Position numbers and translations under genes: made by a program | Part shown: positions 25,226 through 37,312 of the stretch, piece after piece | Numbering within the stretch: position 1 is the first letter of the stretch | Layout: each line of letters starts with the position of its first letter | Assembly: GCA_036583965.1 (NCBI GenBank) | Contig: JAZBQD010000027.1 | Span: 3,304,687-3,368,686, forward strand | DNA from: Prunella strophiata | Taxonomy: Eukaryota; Chordata; Aves; Passeriformes; Prunellidae | Direction of reading: 5' to 3' | DNA: 64,000 bases | The notes under the pieces: generated by a model | Seen by the model: only the letters and a program-made list of their open reading frames with translations | Told to the model about the DNA's origin: nothing | The model's database searches: none

Positions 25226-25251
25226 TTTTTTTTTTTTTTTTTTTTTTTTTT
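25226..25251. repeat. Poly-T homopolymer
   Basis: About 26 T after GGGGGA, roughly 75 bases before the 5' border of a CR1 copy. No target-site duplication was noticed. Confidence 0.9.
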
Positions 25252-25324
25252 GGCTTGAGGATGTGTTTAGTTAAGGGGAACAAAGCTGTACTGTGTGTAG
25301 TGGACAAATCAATGTGATGAGGAT

Positions 25325-25712
25325 ACTCAAGAGGCCAAACCAGGGGAGACTATAGAGGGGAGACCTTATAGACCTTATAGCTGTCCACAACTTCTTCATG
25401 AGGGGAAGCACAGGGGCAGGCACTGATCTCCTCTATGGTACCCAGTGACAGGACCCAAGGGCATGAAGCTGGATCAGGGGAGGTTTAGGCTGGATATTAG
25501 GAAAATGTTTTCCACTCAGAGGGTGGTGGGGACTGGGACAGGCACCCCAGGACAGCTGGTCACAGCATCAAGTCTGCCAGAGCTCAAGAAGCATCTAGAC
25601 AATGCTCTCAGGCACATGGTGTGCTGGGCTGTCCCGTGCGAGGCCAGGAGTTGGATGATGATGGTCCTGGTGAGTCCCTTCCAGCTCAGAATATTCTGTG
25701 TTTCTATGATTG
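25325..25712 (+). mobile_element. CR1 LINE fragment, plus orientation
   Basis: The CR1 order is complete from a GAGGGGAGACCTTATAG block through GGGCATGAAGCTGGATCAGG, GGAGGTTTAGGCTGGATATT, CACTCAGAGGGTGGTGGGGA and GGCCAGGAGTTGGATGATGA to GTCCCTTCCAGCTCAGAATA and a TTTCTATGATT tail. The wording differs from the other CR1 copies, so it belongs to another subfamily. A tandem duplication of GACCTTATAG lies near its start (about 25361-25380). The 104-residue open frame over it is not a gene. Confidence 0.92.
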
Positions 25713-26658
25713 ATCTCCACTATATTTTAACCTCTCTGCATGTGTGTCTACAGAAATAAATACAAGATGCCCCCTGCAGCCAGAAAGCAAGCCCACCTTC
25801 AAGTCTATATGGGCTCTTCTTCCATAAGATCCCAGAACATTCCAGTGGGGACTTAAACCACTGTGGAGAACACCTGCCCTGCACTCCTGCCACGGCCACC
25901 TCTGTGGGAGCAGTGTGTGCCACACTCTGCCTTGTTTTGGTCGCTCGATTTTAAAGCCTGTCTCTTGTTTTATGATAAAAAAACAATGTTCAAAAGAAGT
26001 GAGCACAGGTGGGTGCTCTATATATGGGTGCTCTTTTTCAATATGTATATTATTGAATTTACTTACTCAGTCATGTTTTCCTCTTTCTCCTCCTCCCATC
26101 TTCCTCCTCCACACCTGCTTTCAATCAGTCCCCTCTGCCCCGCCTGTCATCCTATCCTCTCTGCTGCTTTTACCACAAACCCACTAATGTTATATTTCAA
26201 GTCAAACTTTCAAGCCTACGACATTTAAGCAAGTGAATAAAAAAGAATCCAAGTGGCTTCATCAGCCTCACAAGGCAGGGAGCTGGCGTGGCCCCGAGGA
26301 GCACGCGGGGGATGCTGCTGACCGCTCGAGCTGCTGAGGTCGTGGGGTTTCACCCTTCCTAGCAGTTGCAGTCTGGTTTTTTTCCTTTATATCTGAAAGT
26401 GCTTCTTGGCTTTTTTTTCTAGAGTCTATAAAAAAATGAACATATTAAGGCCAAATGTTGCTGCTAGATGAACAACTTCAGATGTACGTGTCTTCTTGTC
26501 ATGCGTCACATAGGCTGAGAGGGGTTTGACTTGACCATGATGGGTATTGGGCTGAAAAAAAGAAAGAAAGAAAATCAGGCTACCCAGAAGATCAGATGAG
26601 CATTTATTTATTCTTTGAATTACTTGATATAAACTGGGAAACTTTTTTTGTTATTTAT

Positions 26659-26990
26659 AGCAGCCTTCCAGTACCTAAAGGGGCTACAGGAGACCTGGAG
26701 AGGGAATTTTGACAAAGGCATGGAGTGACAGATTAAGGGGGAATGGCTTCACACTGACAGAGGGCAGGGTTAGATATTAGGAAGAAATTCTTCCCTGTGA
26801 GAGTGGTGAGGCCCTGGCTCAGGTTGCCCAGAGAAGCTTTGGATGACCCATCCCTGGAAGTGTCCAAGGCTGGGCTGGACAGGGCTTGGAACAACCTGGG
26901 AGAGTGAAAGGTGTCACTGCCCATGGCAGGGTGTTGAAACAAGGTGGTCTTTAAAGCCCCTTCCAACTCAAAGGATTCTATGATTCTGAT
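26659..26990 (+). mobile_element. CR1 LINE fragment with intact 3' end, plus orientation
   Basis: The blocks seen in order are CAGCCTTCCAGTACCTAAAG, GGGCAGGGTTAGATATTAGG, AAGAAATTCTTCCCTGTGAG, GGTTGCCCAGAGAAGCTTTG, GGAACAACCTGGGAGAGTG and CCCCTTCCAACTCAAAGGAT, ending in TTCTATGATTCTGATT. This is one of the better preserved copies in the window. The 77-residue minus-strand frame is a repeat shadow. Confidence 0.93.
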
Positions 26991-28189
26991 TATTTTAAAT
27001 AATATCTACTTCATGATAACCAAACTGTACTTGGATCACTGTCACTTAAGAAAGGGCTTGAAAGCTTCATCCATAGACTCATAATTAGGGACATAAGGAG
27101 CCTGGTTCTTCCTACAATGTTAAGCAAAAGGAGTGTATAACTGGCTGGTCAAAGGACTGATCAGGAGGGTTTTCTCTATACCATGGGGCTTGGGGCAAAA
27201 AGACTTTCAAGCTGCTATGAGAAACCTGGCCCTTTTTTCTATATGGGCAAAGAGAATTTAAATCACCTGCACTTGCCTATTTCACTATTGCCTCTTTGCT
27301 TCATCTTATTTGTTTGGATTTCTTGTAAAGAAAATGACGTCAGCGTGAGCACTGCATCTACTTAATCAGCCTGGGCAGTGACTGTGGACTCCTGTAACCC
27401 TTAAGCAGATTGTAGAGCAAGTCAATGTCCTGCATTTCTGGCTGCTTGCTACAGTGTTGTCCTATCCTTTGCCTTCTCAGGTCCTCTCTCTGCAGTCCTT
27501 GATCTCAGATTACTTTTGGAACCAGTCTGAAAAGGAGCCGCCATTCAGTGAGATTTCATACAAATTTAGGGTAGTTCAAAGGTGCAACCAAAAAGTGAAA
27601 AACACCCAATTTCTTCTCCAACACAGCACAAGCAATTTTTCTAAATGCTCCAAGACTGGTGAATTCTGATAATGTTGCTTGTGCTGGGGAAGGGGTTGGT
27701 TATTTTCCTTTCTGTTGCTTTTTCTCAAACAGAATTACAATTTTTGTTACATGAAGGTAAGCTAGCTAATTGTATTTATATTTTGAATGACTCAGATGTC
27801 TTAGACTAATTTCCTCAGATAACAGTCAGCTCCTGAATGTGTCAAGTCGAGCCACACTTTTCATTTGCCCTGCTAGCTGCATGGGAGAAGTGGAGTTAAA
27901 TGAGTTAATAGCAAAGATGAGCCATCAAATGGGGCCAAAAGCATGGAAATTGATGCACATTTTGTTGTGGAAATAAAATTTTAAATCCCCCCAAACCCTG
28001 ACAACCACTATACTCAAATGTTGCTGGCAGCCTTCTCCACTTAATAAGGAACCTGTTGTTTTTAAAACTCAGTTGGCAACATAATAGACAAGAAACAGAA
28101 AAAAGCTCCCATGGAGCCCAGGCTAGAAATGCCACTATTGTATATTGTCATCAGCAGGTTGACTGACAGCAATGGAAACTGATTGACAT

Positions 28190-28215
28190 TATTCTCTTGC
28201 TCTTGCAAGAGAATA
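28190..28215. repeat. Short perfect inverted repeat
   Basis: A 10-base stem (TATTCTCTTG and its complement CAAGAGAATA) flanks a six-base loop CTCTTG. It could form a hairpin. No associated gene or repeat was recognised, and the length is within what chance gives over 64 kb. Confidence 0.6.
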
Positions 28216-28439
28216 TCCTCTGATGAAAACTTGTCTCTGCTTCTGCCTTTGGCAGATCAACCCCTGTGCTGCCACGCTGATTTAGATATGTTTTTAAAAA
28301 CAAGTAAGTCTATGATAGAAAAGGATGAAGTGGATATGATGAGGTAAATCATTGCTACTCCTCTTCTAAGACCAGTTCATCTTTCCAGCAACCTCAATTT
28401 TCTGGGGCTACTCCTTTGTAGAAGTGAGAATTACCCTGG

Positions 28440-28800
28440 CCCTTGGCCGATGCAGTGGAGCTCCTCATAAATAAATCTGATGGAGCCAGAACCTCTGTTG
28501 CTGAGGTTACAGCACCACTATCGGCTTAAAACACAGCGCTTGTGCTTAACGCTTAGTTCATTAACGCGCCCTGTCCATTGGCTCGTTTGGATCTATTAAC
28601 ATAATTGTTCTTTCTAAACAACTGGGTCATTCTCTCTGCCCAAACAGAAAATCAAAGCTGGCTTCGACATTTTGGACAAATCACACAGCCAGATAAAAAC
28701 ATGGGCTCCTCTATAAACTCAGCCAGGCTGAGGTTAGATTAAAATCTTGTGATTCCATTTAGCATCAGCCTTCAAGTGAGACTCTCTGTGGGGCATATTT
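28440..28800. other. Repeat-free block upstream of the 29033 exon, possible conserved element
   Basis: This segment has no repeat and keeps CpG sites in an AT-rich setting (AACGCTTAGTTCATTAACGC, GCTCGTTTGG), with several TAAT and ATTAAC cores. It could be an enhancer-like element. The claim rests on composition and absence of repeats alone. Confidence 0.2.
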
Positions 28801-29032
28801 GAAAACAAACGAGATAGCTCTGGAGCTTTTTCTGTTTTAAATGTCCTGTCTGTCTCTTAAACCAAAGGTAAAAATATTTTCCCAGCCTATTTCGATAAGG
28901 TTCTTCTCCTTGCCCTGAACAGAAGGGCTCACTTTTACCCTATTCTCTCCTGGTCTGGGATGTAAAAAGGAATATTCCCCTTTTCAAATTTCTCTCATGT
29001 TGGTTTCCCCTTTTACTGGTTTCATTTTTTAG

Positions 29033-29297
29033 GTGACATTGTTCTACTCGCCAAACCTGTAACTTTAACAGAGGGTGACAGGGTGACCTTGACGACAGAT
29101 GTTCCTGTGGCAACAGATGGCACTAGCAAACCCGAGAAGCTGCTGTATGCCGTCTCCCTGCCACCTGTGCATGGTCAGATTGAGCACATCAATTATCCCG
29201 GCGTGCCCATTTCCAGTTACAGCCAGTTGGATGTGGTGGCCCAGAAGGTCTCCGACGTCCACGACAATAGCCATGGGGCCGGTAAGGAGGCACTCAG
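29033..29297 (+). CDS. FREM1: FREM1 exon, CSPG repeat (partial CDS)
   Basis: An internal coding exon entering in phase 1 after a T-rich acceptor (TTTCATTTTTTAG) and open through 88 codons. It reads GDIVLLAKPVTLTEGDRVTLTTD (the G shared with the previous exon), then PEKLLYAVSLPPVHGQIE, YPGVPISSYSQLDVVAQKV and VHDNSHGAGKEALR. These are the ordered hallmarks of a CSPG/NG2 repeat: an acidic entry strand, LLYxxxxPPxHGxIE, a SQLD strand and a VHDN turn. Matching recalled human FREM1 (GDIVILTKP, DKPEELLYVI, YPGVPITNFSQMDVV), by eye it is about 57% identical. I place the donor at CTCAG/GTGAGA, leaving in phase 2, because GKEALR matches the human DRFR. A second donor, CCG/GTAAGG, lies at 29282. An oddity is that the usual CYVH motif reads SDVH (codons 29251-29256). 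Confidence 0.88.
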
Positions 29298-32200
29298 GTG
29301 AGAACACCTCCCCTTTGCACACCAGTGTGCTGAAATCCCTCATCCAGGGAAGGGTTAAGTCTGCCTCTCCTTCTCCCTGTACCAGTTGGTGCAATATTTA
29401 ATGACTGATGTGGTTGTGGGGAAGAGGCTGCTGCAAACAGTAACACGATGTAATTTTATCATTACAGCAATTACATACTTTATTAACTGTAATGGTGAAG
29501 TTGTATGGCCAAAGGCAATAGGAGTCTCACAGGCTTAGGAATGGGGTGTAACCAGGTAGGCTTTCATACCAATTAGCAAGTGAAATCAAACAATTTAAGT
29601 ACATATAAAGAATTTACCACGTTTCTCAAAGATGCCAGCGGTGGTAAAGGAAAAGCAAGAATTTCCCATCTGTGACTGTTGTTGCTTTCTGGGCAGTTCA
29701 TTCTCCTGAAGGGGAAAAAAAAAAATAATAATCGTAACATTGTCTGAAATGATCAGGAGAACTTAATCCAGATGGTGGTGTCATTTCTAAGAAAAAGCAT
29801 ATGTTGGCCATTATGATACTTAAATATAATGGTTTTACATTCCTCTAGTGGGCACAAAAGGCACACAACAGGGTTGGCGGGGTTTTTTAATCTTCTGAAT
29901 GGTGGCAGTGGTGGTGGAGTGGTGGGAGATTTTATCTTCCAAATGGTGTGTTTCCCAGAAGACATGGCAAATTCAATTGAGGAGAGCCTGCTGTAAAAGC
30001 CAGTGCTCCTGTGGAATGTAAATTTGTGCCTTCCTCCAACCAGTAACAGTGGAGAGGTTTCATTTACTGCCCCCTTTGGATGATCATCTTTTTTTTTATA
30101 TTCTTCTGGCTTCTTTTTTTCTTCTTCTTTTTTTTCTTTAACATGTTTTTCTTTCCGATTTGCTTTAAAAGTTATTTACGCTCCCTTTGCAGCAAAGTGG
30201 GCACTATAACTAATTTTATTCTTACCATGATTAACTATGAATAATTTCCTAAGAAATGAGTCAAATTAACAAGGGGAAGAAGGAATCAATAAATCATGAA
30301 AGCAGCCTATTTCTAAGTGGGGTTAAAACCACCATTAAATAAATCACAGACTCTAAATGATGACCCGCTTGGATATGAGAGGGGGGAAAAAAATGTCCAT
30401 TTAAATTGCAGTGAAAGGAAAAAGGAAAGTGAGGGCCAACATCTGTGGCCCCCACACACTGCACAAGGAGGGGGGCACAGGAGAGGGAAGGAGCTCCATG
30501 GAAGGACCCTGGGACAAGGCAGAGATGTGGTTTCCCTGTGATGGTTGCCACAGACCAGCTGTGGGGAGGCGGCCAAGCAGGGATCAGAAAAGCTCTGGTT
30601 TTTGGATGTTTTGGCAGAAGTGTTGTTTAATAGCACCTTCTGCCTCCATCCCTGCTTTGTGCAGGAGTTCAGGAATGCAGGGGCTGACCCAGCCTTGCTC
30701 GAAATATCTCAAGTATTTACATTGCTCTTTGATATTTTATTTTTTTTCATTTGTCTTTATAGGGTTAGTGACAATTTAAGCTACTTGGAGACCATTCCAG
30801 CACCAGGCCAATTGTGCTTCTTAGCTGGTTTCTGTTACATCCTTTTAATCTTACATTAAGGATCATACTTTGCCTGGTGTCATGTTGAGTGCAGTAATGT
30901 TACCTAGGGCTAGATTTCCATCTTTCTTGTTCATTGAGACTTAAAAATTTTAATTTTATACGAAGAATATCATCACTTTTGCAGAAGAGTGGCTCATCCA
31001 TCTTCACACCAATATGTTAGGACACCTTTAAACTGTAGAAATTGGGTAGACTTTCCTCCTTGAGTTTTCTATGGGAAAGAAGGGGTCAAAATGCTTATTC
31101 CTTAGTTAAAAGGAAAAAATAAAAAAGGAAGGGAGAAGCAATTCTGCTTGTAACCTCCCATTTGCAATTCTTTTTATGATCTGTTCTCCTCCCTGAACAC
31201 ATTATGAAACGGCCCCAGCGCCCTGCTCACTGGGAAGGGGTACCTATTGCCTTGTGTTATGGGCTGGTTTTTCAGCTGGTTTAAATCAGGATATCTCCAT
31301 TTGCTCAAATGATGCTGTAGCCATTTAAACTCTGGCTTATAAAGTTAGTTCATAAAGTTGCTGAGAGAGTCTCTTTCCTAATGTACTTTGTGCTCATGGG
31401 AGCTCATCTCTCTTTTTTTTTTTTGAGGCTCTGGGAAATATTCCATTGATTCAAGCTGATGTTGTGTCTCAGAACTTGTTTGTCCTCTCTCTCTTTTGCC
31501 CACCTGGCTACCATGGGCAGGATTTGGTTCGGGTCTTTTGGCAAAGCTGTGCATGGGAGAGCAGGGCCCTAAGGAACAGCAGTCTCTCCCTGTTCACAAC
31601 ATCCCCAATCACAGGGCTTCCACCAAAAATCACTGTGAACCAGGGAAGCCTCGTGCCCTCATCCCTCCCTCTGAGCTGGCACTGAACCAGGGGAAGCACA
31701 CAAGCATCTTCATCCCAGTGTCCTCCGTGCTGGTCTCAGTGGGTGCATCATGCTTATCCAGTGCTTCTGCACTGGTTTTAATCTTGGTCTTGTTCTTCAA
31801 TAATAAATGCTGCTGAACAGAGTAGTGCTTACAGAGCAACCAAGAATGAAGTCTGTTTTTTCTGTATAAACACAGCCCAGCGTGTGTCCCCAGGGCAGAG
31901 GGACATGTGTGGGAAGGGCTGGACCCATGTGATGACCACAGAGTGTGTCTCCTTTTCCTGCTGCTGGTGGGGGCAGAGAGCTGGGGGCATGGGGAATGGG
32001 CAGAGAGCAGAGGAACAGCAGCAGGGCCAAGGAATGGGTTGTGAAGGGTAGAACTTGAGTGGATGGGTCAGTTGTCCCTGCAGGGTGCCATCTCTGCATC
32101 TCTCCTCTTCACAATTCCTTCCAAAAAATGGAATTTATGGGCAGGTAGGGGACTGACTAGCCCAAGGGTGTCAGTGGCCAAGTTGTGTCCAAGGATCATG

Positions 32201-32418
32201 CAACCTTGGCCTCTTTTAGATATGAGGGAGATGCCTGTGAAAAGGAGGATGTAAGATGAAGCCAAAGGAGAGGGCACCCAGTGGCTGCCTCCACCACAGG
32301 AGTCCAACAGCTCTGCAGGAAGGACTGGGATTCAGGAAAAGAGATGGGGGACTTGTCTTTTAGACATGAAGGAGTTAAAACACAGGGATTAAAAAAAATC
32401 CTTTTAAAAAAAACCCCG

Positions 32419-32462
32419 CACTCACACACACTCACACACTCGCACACTCACACACTCTCACA
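32419..32462. repeat. CA/CT-rich simple repeat
   Basis: An imperfect CACACT/CTCACA microsatellite of about 44 bases, with interruptions including CGCACACTCACAC. It directly follows A-rich sequence. Confidence 0.9.
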
Positions 32463-32689
32463 AAACCCTGCACCCTAAATTAATTTCTGCTGGTAATCTA
32501 TATCGGGTTAAATAACGCCTCATTATTCTGCAACACAGCTGAGGCTTCTCAAAATGTTTATCTTGTTTTGTAACTGGTACCTTCTGGCATATTCCAGTGC
32601 CAACTCTCCTAGCTCTTGCTATATTTCATTCTCACTATTTTTGGAATGGAGCTGCTGGTTCCAGGTGATTTAATAAATTGCTTTTTTTT

Positions 32690-33080
32690 GTGTTCCTTTT
32701 AACTTACCCATCTGCTCAACACATGCGTAACTTGCAATCTGTCGGCAGTTTGCAGAAAGACAAACTGTCAGAGCTGCATGCATTTGACAACTTTGTTCCC
32801 AATTAGATTAGTGGTAATTTTAACAGATTTCAGGGCAATCGAAAAAAGGGATGACATGTTATTAAAGCATCAATTTTGACAGACCCAAGCACATACAATT
32901 TCAGTGTAAATTATTTTAAATGCTTTAATTAAAGCTATGAAAGATTTACCCTTTTAAGCGGTAAGTGATTGCAAGACAAATATAAAGGGAAAGTGGATAA
33001 CAGAGTTTCCTAAATGGTTTATGCTGCGCATGGCAGTCCACAAGTCACCACCACCATAATCTATGACTGTAATGTTGGAG
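32690..33080. other. AT-rich repeat-free block, candidate conserved non-coding sequence
   Basis: Low in repeats and rich in homeodomain-type cores (CCCAATTAGATTAGTGG, GCTTTAATTAAAGC, which is a perfect palindrome, and GGTTAATTATTC). The composition resembles developmental enhancers. Conservation cannot be judged from one sequence. Confidence 0.25.
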
Positions 33081-33400
33081 GCATGGTTAATTATTCATAG
33101 CCTCATCTCTGGAGCAGACGTGATTAAGAACATGAGGAGCATTCAGAGATCCAAGCAGTACCTATGAAACCAGAGTTCAAGCCCCTCTTAGATCAGATGC
33201 CATTAGGAAAGAGTTTAGAGTTATCTAAATGGTGGATATTGGTGAAGGTGGTTGATATTTTTGTAAATGCACTTTCATTTTTGTCCCAGTTCTGCTCTGG
33301 TTTAGCTGGCCAAAGCCCAGTGGTCAGGGATGATTTGAGACTTAGAGCAATTGGGAATTTTCTATACTTGAAGACACTTTACAGGCTGTACAAGTCCTGT

Positions 33401-33402
33401 AA

Positions 33403-33441
<39 letters not shown>
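33401..33441. repeat. Poly-A followed by AAAAG units
   Basis: Nineteen A, then four to five AAAAG units and a final A run. It looks like the A-rich tail of a retroposon, but no element body is recognisable upstream. Confidence 0.88.
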
Positions 33442-36400
33442 ATACATCATTTATTATTTAAACAGCACACAGCACTCTAAATTTGTCACTCCAGGAGCAC
33501 TCTACCACATGTGTAGCCCATTTAACCATTTAAATGATTTTGTGAATTATGGCCCCCTTCCAGCATCCTTTGTTCAGTCAAAAGCTGACCTTGGCTTCGT
33601 GGCGAGAGGGATGGACTTGGCCCCTGTTTCCCAGCCCTTGGGTCCCAGCTGGAGGATCTTTGGCCTCCCTGCAGTCACACCTTCATTGCACACTGAAATG
33701 TTGGTCTGACTTGGAGCCCAAACCTTCCAGGATGGTCGTTCCAAGGATGTAGTTTATTTTCTGTGTGGTGTAAACCTGTCTCATTTTCAGACTGTTAAAC
33801 ATGAATATTGTCTTCCTGTGTAAACTGTTGGTCCCACAGCCTGCACTGAAACTTTATTTCCTGTTTAATTCAGGGTTTTGTAGGTCTTCCTGTTGCTATT
33901 TAGAGTAAAAAGCAGCAAGCACACTGTCCCCACCCTTCCCTGCTTCTTAAGACCAAACTTGTATGCATCTGGTTTGGGTTTTTCTTGTTTTCTTTGGAGC
34001 TGGGTATGTCTTGGTGTGACTTTCAGAAAAGCTTAAAAGGTTTTCTTTGGAAGTTGCTGACCCAAAGTGTTGTAGTACCAAAATGCCATGGAAGTGAGGA
34101 AATTTTCTCTAGTGAGCACTGCAAGAAGCTGGTCAAAGCATGAGATTTCTTACTCTTTCCAGCAGTTTGGGTACTGGAATATGGAGTGGCTTGTAACTGG
34201 CATAAGAAGTCCAGCAAATAGGACAAAATTCCTGGTGGAAGTGTCTCACCACCTTTGGGCTGTTTTTAATCTTGATGCACATAGTGCCAGTCCTGTTCTC
34301 TGCTTTGCTGGTCTGTGAACCAAACTTTGAAGCATTTCACAATTAGGGACAGCTCCTAAATCCTCTCAAATCCCTTCCTCTAGTCCTCTTCTCAGCTGGT
34401 GTGAATAAGCAAGGCTCTGTTTAATCCAATTAACCTACTGAAATGTGCACTGGTTTAAGATCCACCTCACGTGTCAGTCAATGAGCGCTGGCCTCTTGGG
34501 ATGCTTGAGTTTGTCACAAAAAATCACCTTTCTTCTTAAAAAGGGAAGGAGACAATGCATCAGAGATTAGAGTGAAAAAACAAGATTCTCCTTGTCACCC
34601 CCAAATCTGTGATGTTTGAAGGCCACCAAGAGGATGGGGCCAAGTGATGGGTATGGAGCAGTGACAGGCAACTGCAGCAGATTGTTTCAATGCTAATATC
34701 AGACTGCTCATGCTCACATGTATCCAAGTGCCTGCACTGAACAATGGCATGGGAATCCTGCCCAGAGGTCCTTCACCTGGCACAGCCTCTCAAAAACCCT
34801 TTTGTTTATATTTTCTCCTTGCCCTGGTATAGCCATTTGTATATGAAAGATACTGTTGTACACTGGGGCCAATTTAATAGGATGAAACACTCCACTGGCA
34901 CAAGGGATGCGGTAGGAAAATTGGAAACTTTTATTCCATTGGTACAAAGTCAATTGATGGTTTTCTTTTCAACAGACCAAAAAAGAAGCCAGTAGGACCT
35001 GTATTGCAGTGGGACCTGTGTACAGTGGGCTTCTCATGTAACACTAAACAGTATTGAATGACAAGAATATGATGTTGAGACTAAGACTGAGCAGGCAGAA
35101 GATTGGATCCTGTGGTCTTCTCCTTGTTCACTAGCACTTCCTCTTCTGAAGGAACTCTAATCACTTTGGGTCAAAGCAATATATGCTGGAGATTGGAGAC
35201 ATCTCATCTTCCATATGGATTAGAGTTGTGATAGGGGACACAAAGAGTTAGATGTCTGAAAAATCTTCTAATTTTTAGTACATTTACCTGAAGATTGTCG
35301 GTCAGTTAGAGTTTCTGAGATCAAGTCACTGGTGAATGTGTTTCTTGTAAACTAAGCAGAGTCATAAAATTGCTTATTTAATCAAGTCACATACAAAACA
35401 GAACAAAATCCCCTGCTTGCATACATATTGAGCTTTTCTGACTAATATATTTTATAATATTTTGCAATTAACAGGCCAGTGCTCATCAGCTGAGAAATAA
35501 TTAACAACTGTTGTTTCTTCCAGGGCATGATGTAAAAGGCTTACATAGGACAAAAAGTAGCTGGAGTTGTTTGCCAAAACTCTGACCAAACATACATTTA
35601 CCACTGAATAAAAGCAACTTTCTCTGAAATATGACACTTCCTCTTTAAGAGTCTGCCAAACTTACTAGGAAAAAAGTATTCACCTCCTCTTTGTGTCAGC
35701 CAGGTCTTTGAAATCTAAGGTGACGGCTTCTCCTTTTTATTGGCATTATTCAGACAAATCAAGAACTCAAATGTAAACACAAGAGTGTTTTTTATGAGTC
35801 ACCTACATCTTGCTAATATCCATAGTTTTCCTGACATTACACACAGGATTGCTTGATTTTTGCTCAAACTCTTTAGATCTGGGAGGAGAGAGATCTGAAT
35901 GTGATGAGATGTAACCACCCCTAATGGGTTTAAACAACTGTAGCAGTCTAGTTGTTATTCATCTCAAATAACTAAAAATTGACTTATTGTAGATTCTGGT
36001 TACAAATGAGAGATGCAGAGAAGCAGATCATTTGGGAACTCCCTTTGACAGCATCTTGCTGAGTGTCTCAGCAGCCTGCAACTCATTTATCTGCTTACTT
36101 GTATCTGTTTTGAGTGAGGGGAAGATCTGTGTGAGCCAGGAACACCAATAAGAGCAATACCTGCAACTGAATCCATGCTGGAGGAGAGCTCGGTGCCTTC
36201 CTCCAGAGCTTTTCTGATTTATTTATTTTTATACTACATATTCATCAAGCAATTACAAGTGTTCTTGGCTGAGAGAGGGGGATGACTCCTGTTTACAGCA
36301 CACACAATCATCTATGATTAAGCAAGTTCATACCATGCTCATGCAAAAGTTCAGTCTCCCACTTAGACAAGCTTTACACCTGCTGTAAAGGTTTGCACTG

Positions 36401-36826
36401 CAACAAAGAAGCATGTTTCTCATCCATGGTTTTTATCCAATAGTTTCACATAATTTTTCATATATCCTAACTTCAGGCCAAGGAGCATCAGAAAGAAAAG
36501 GTTTAAAAACTTGAACATGTCTCCAAATTAAAATTGTGAAGCTATTGTAGACAGCTTGAGGATAGCTGTGATGTATTTGTGGCAGAGAGTGTCACTGAAG
36601 AGGTTTTCTGTAACATTTTGTACTGTTTGGACTTTCCTAAGTGTTGCAGGCTTCATGCCCAGGTATATCGGTTTGCTGTAATACAGCCAAGTGACCAAGG
36701 TGTGAAAAACTAAGGCCAGGTCAGTATCTGCCAGGATGGGATGCAGTCTCCCAGCCAACTGGGGATGGTTGGAAGTGATAATTGCTGCTATGAGAGAGCT
36801 GAATGTACTTGTGGATTCTTCTTTCT

Positions 36827-36828
<2 letters not shown>

Positions 36829-36871
<43 letters not shown>
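36829..36871. repeat. Long poly-T homopolymer
   Basis: An uninterrupted run of about 43 T, the longest homopolymer in the window, preceded by CTTTCTTC units. The two long open frames that cross it are artefacts that read it as poly-F or poly-K. Confidence 0.93.
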
Positions 36872-36875
<4 letters not shown>

Positions 36876-37260
36876 AGAAGCTCAAACGTGAATGCGTGCT
36901 TTGGCCACCTACTCCAAATTCTCTCCTCTGCATACTGACATCTCATGTCTGCTTGAGCTTCAACTTCTCCTACCTGTGGTGAACCTCTCAGGATGTCTTG
37001 ACTCAGCATTGGAACCTCATCCTGGTTACTGGCATGATTGTGTATGGCGAAAAATAAGACATGTTTGTTTTCTGTGCCTTGCCAGCACTGAGACCACTTA
37101 CCCCCAGCTGTATATAAATATTGAAAGAGCTGAAGATACATCTTAGCTGATTTTATGTCCCAGGGTGAAGACACAGGCTCAGACTTTGCTTTGGACCCAT
37201 GCTGCTTCTTGCAGGCGAGATGGCAATGCCAATCTAAGTGACTTTGTATAAATAAAGAGA

Positions 37261-37312
37261 GGATGGATGGATGGATGGATGGATGGATGGATGGATGGAT
37301 GGATGGATGGAT
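37261..37312. repeat. GGAT tetranucleotide microsatellite, about 13 units
   Basis: Thirteen perfect GGAT units with no interruption. Such perfection suggests an actively mutating, polymorphic locus. It follows an AATAAAGAGA stretch. Confidence 0.95.

Larger units (their letters stand above)
18918..29032. other. Large intron before the 29033 exon
   Basis: About 10 kb without a further exon. It holds plus-strand CR1 copies at 19735-19993, 25325-25712 and 26659-26990, a minus-strand CR1 tail near 21043-21185, homopolymer tracts at 24395-24423, 24870-24885 and 25226-25251, and AT-rich blocks of low-repeat sequence near 23500-24390 and 28440-28800 that could be conserved non-coding elements. It ends at a T-rich acceptor. 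Confidence 0.6.

Noticed and set aside
28256..28343. Exon-like segment with acceptor TTTGGCAG, open frame ending KDEVDMM and a GTAAAT donor
   Set aside because: KDEVD resembles QEEVD of FREM1, but the exit phase is wrong for 29033 and the rest has no similarity. The 18594 remnant already contains that part of the repeat.
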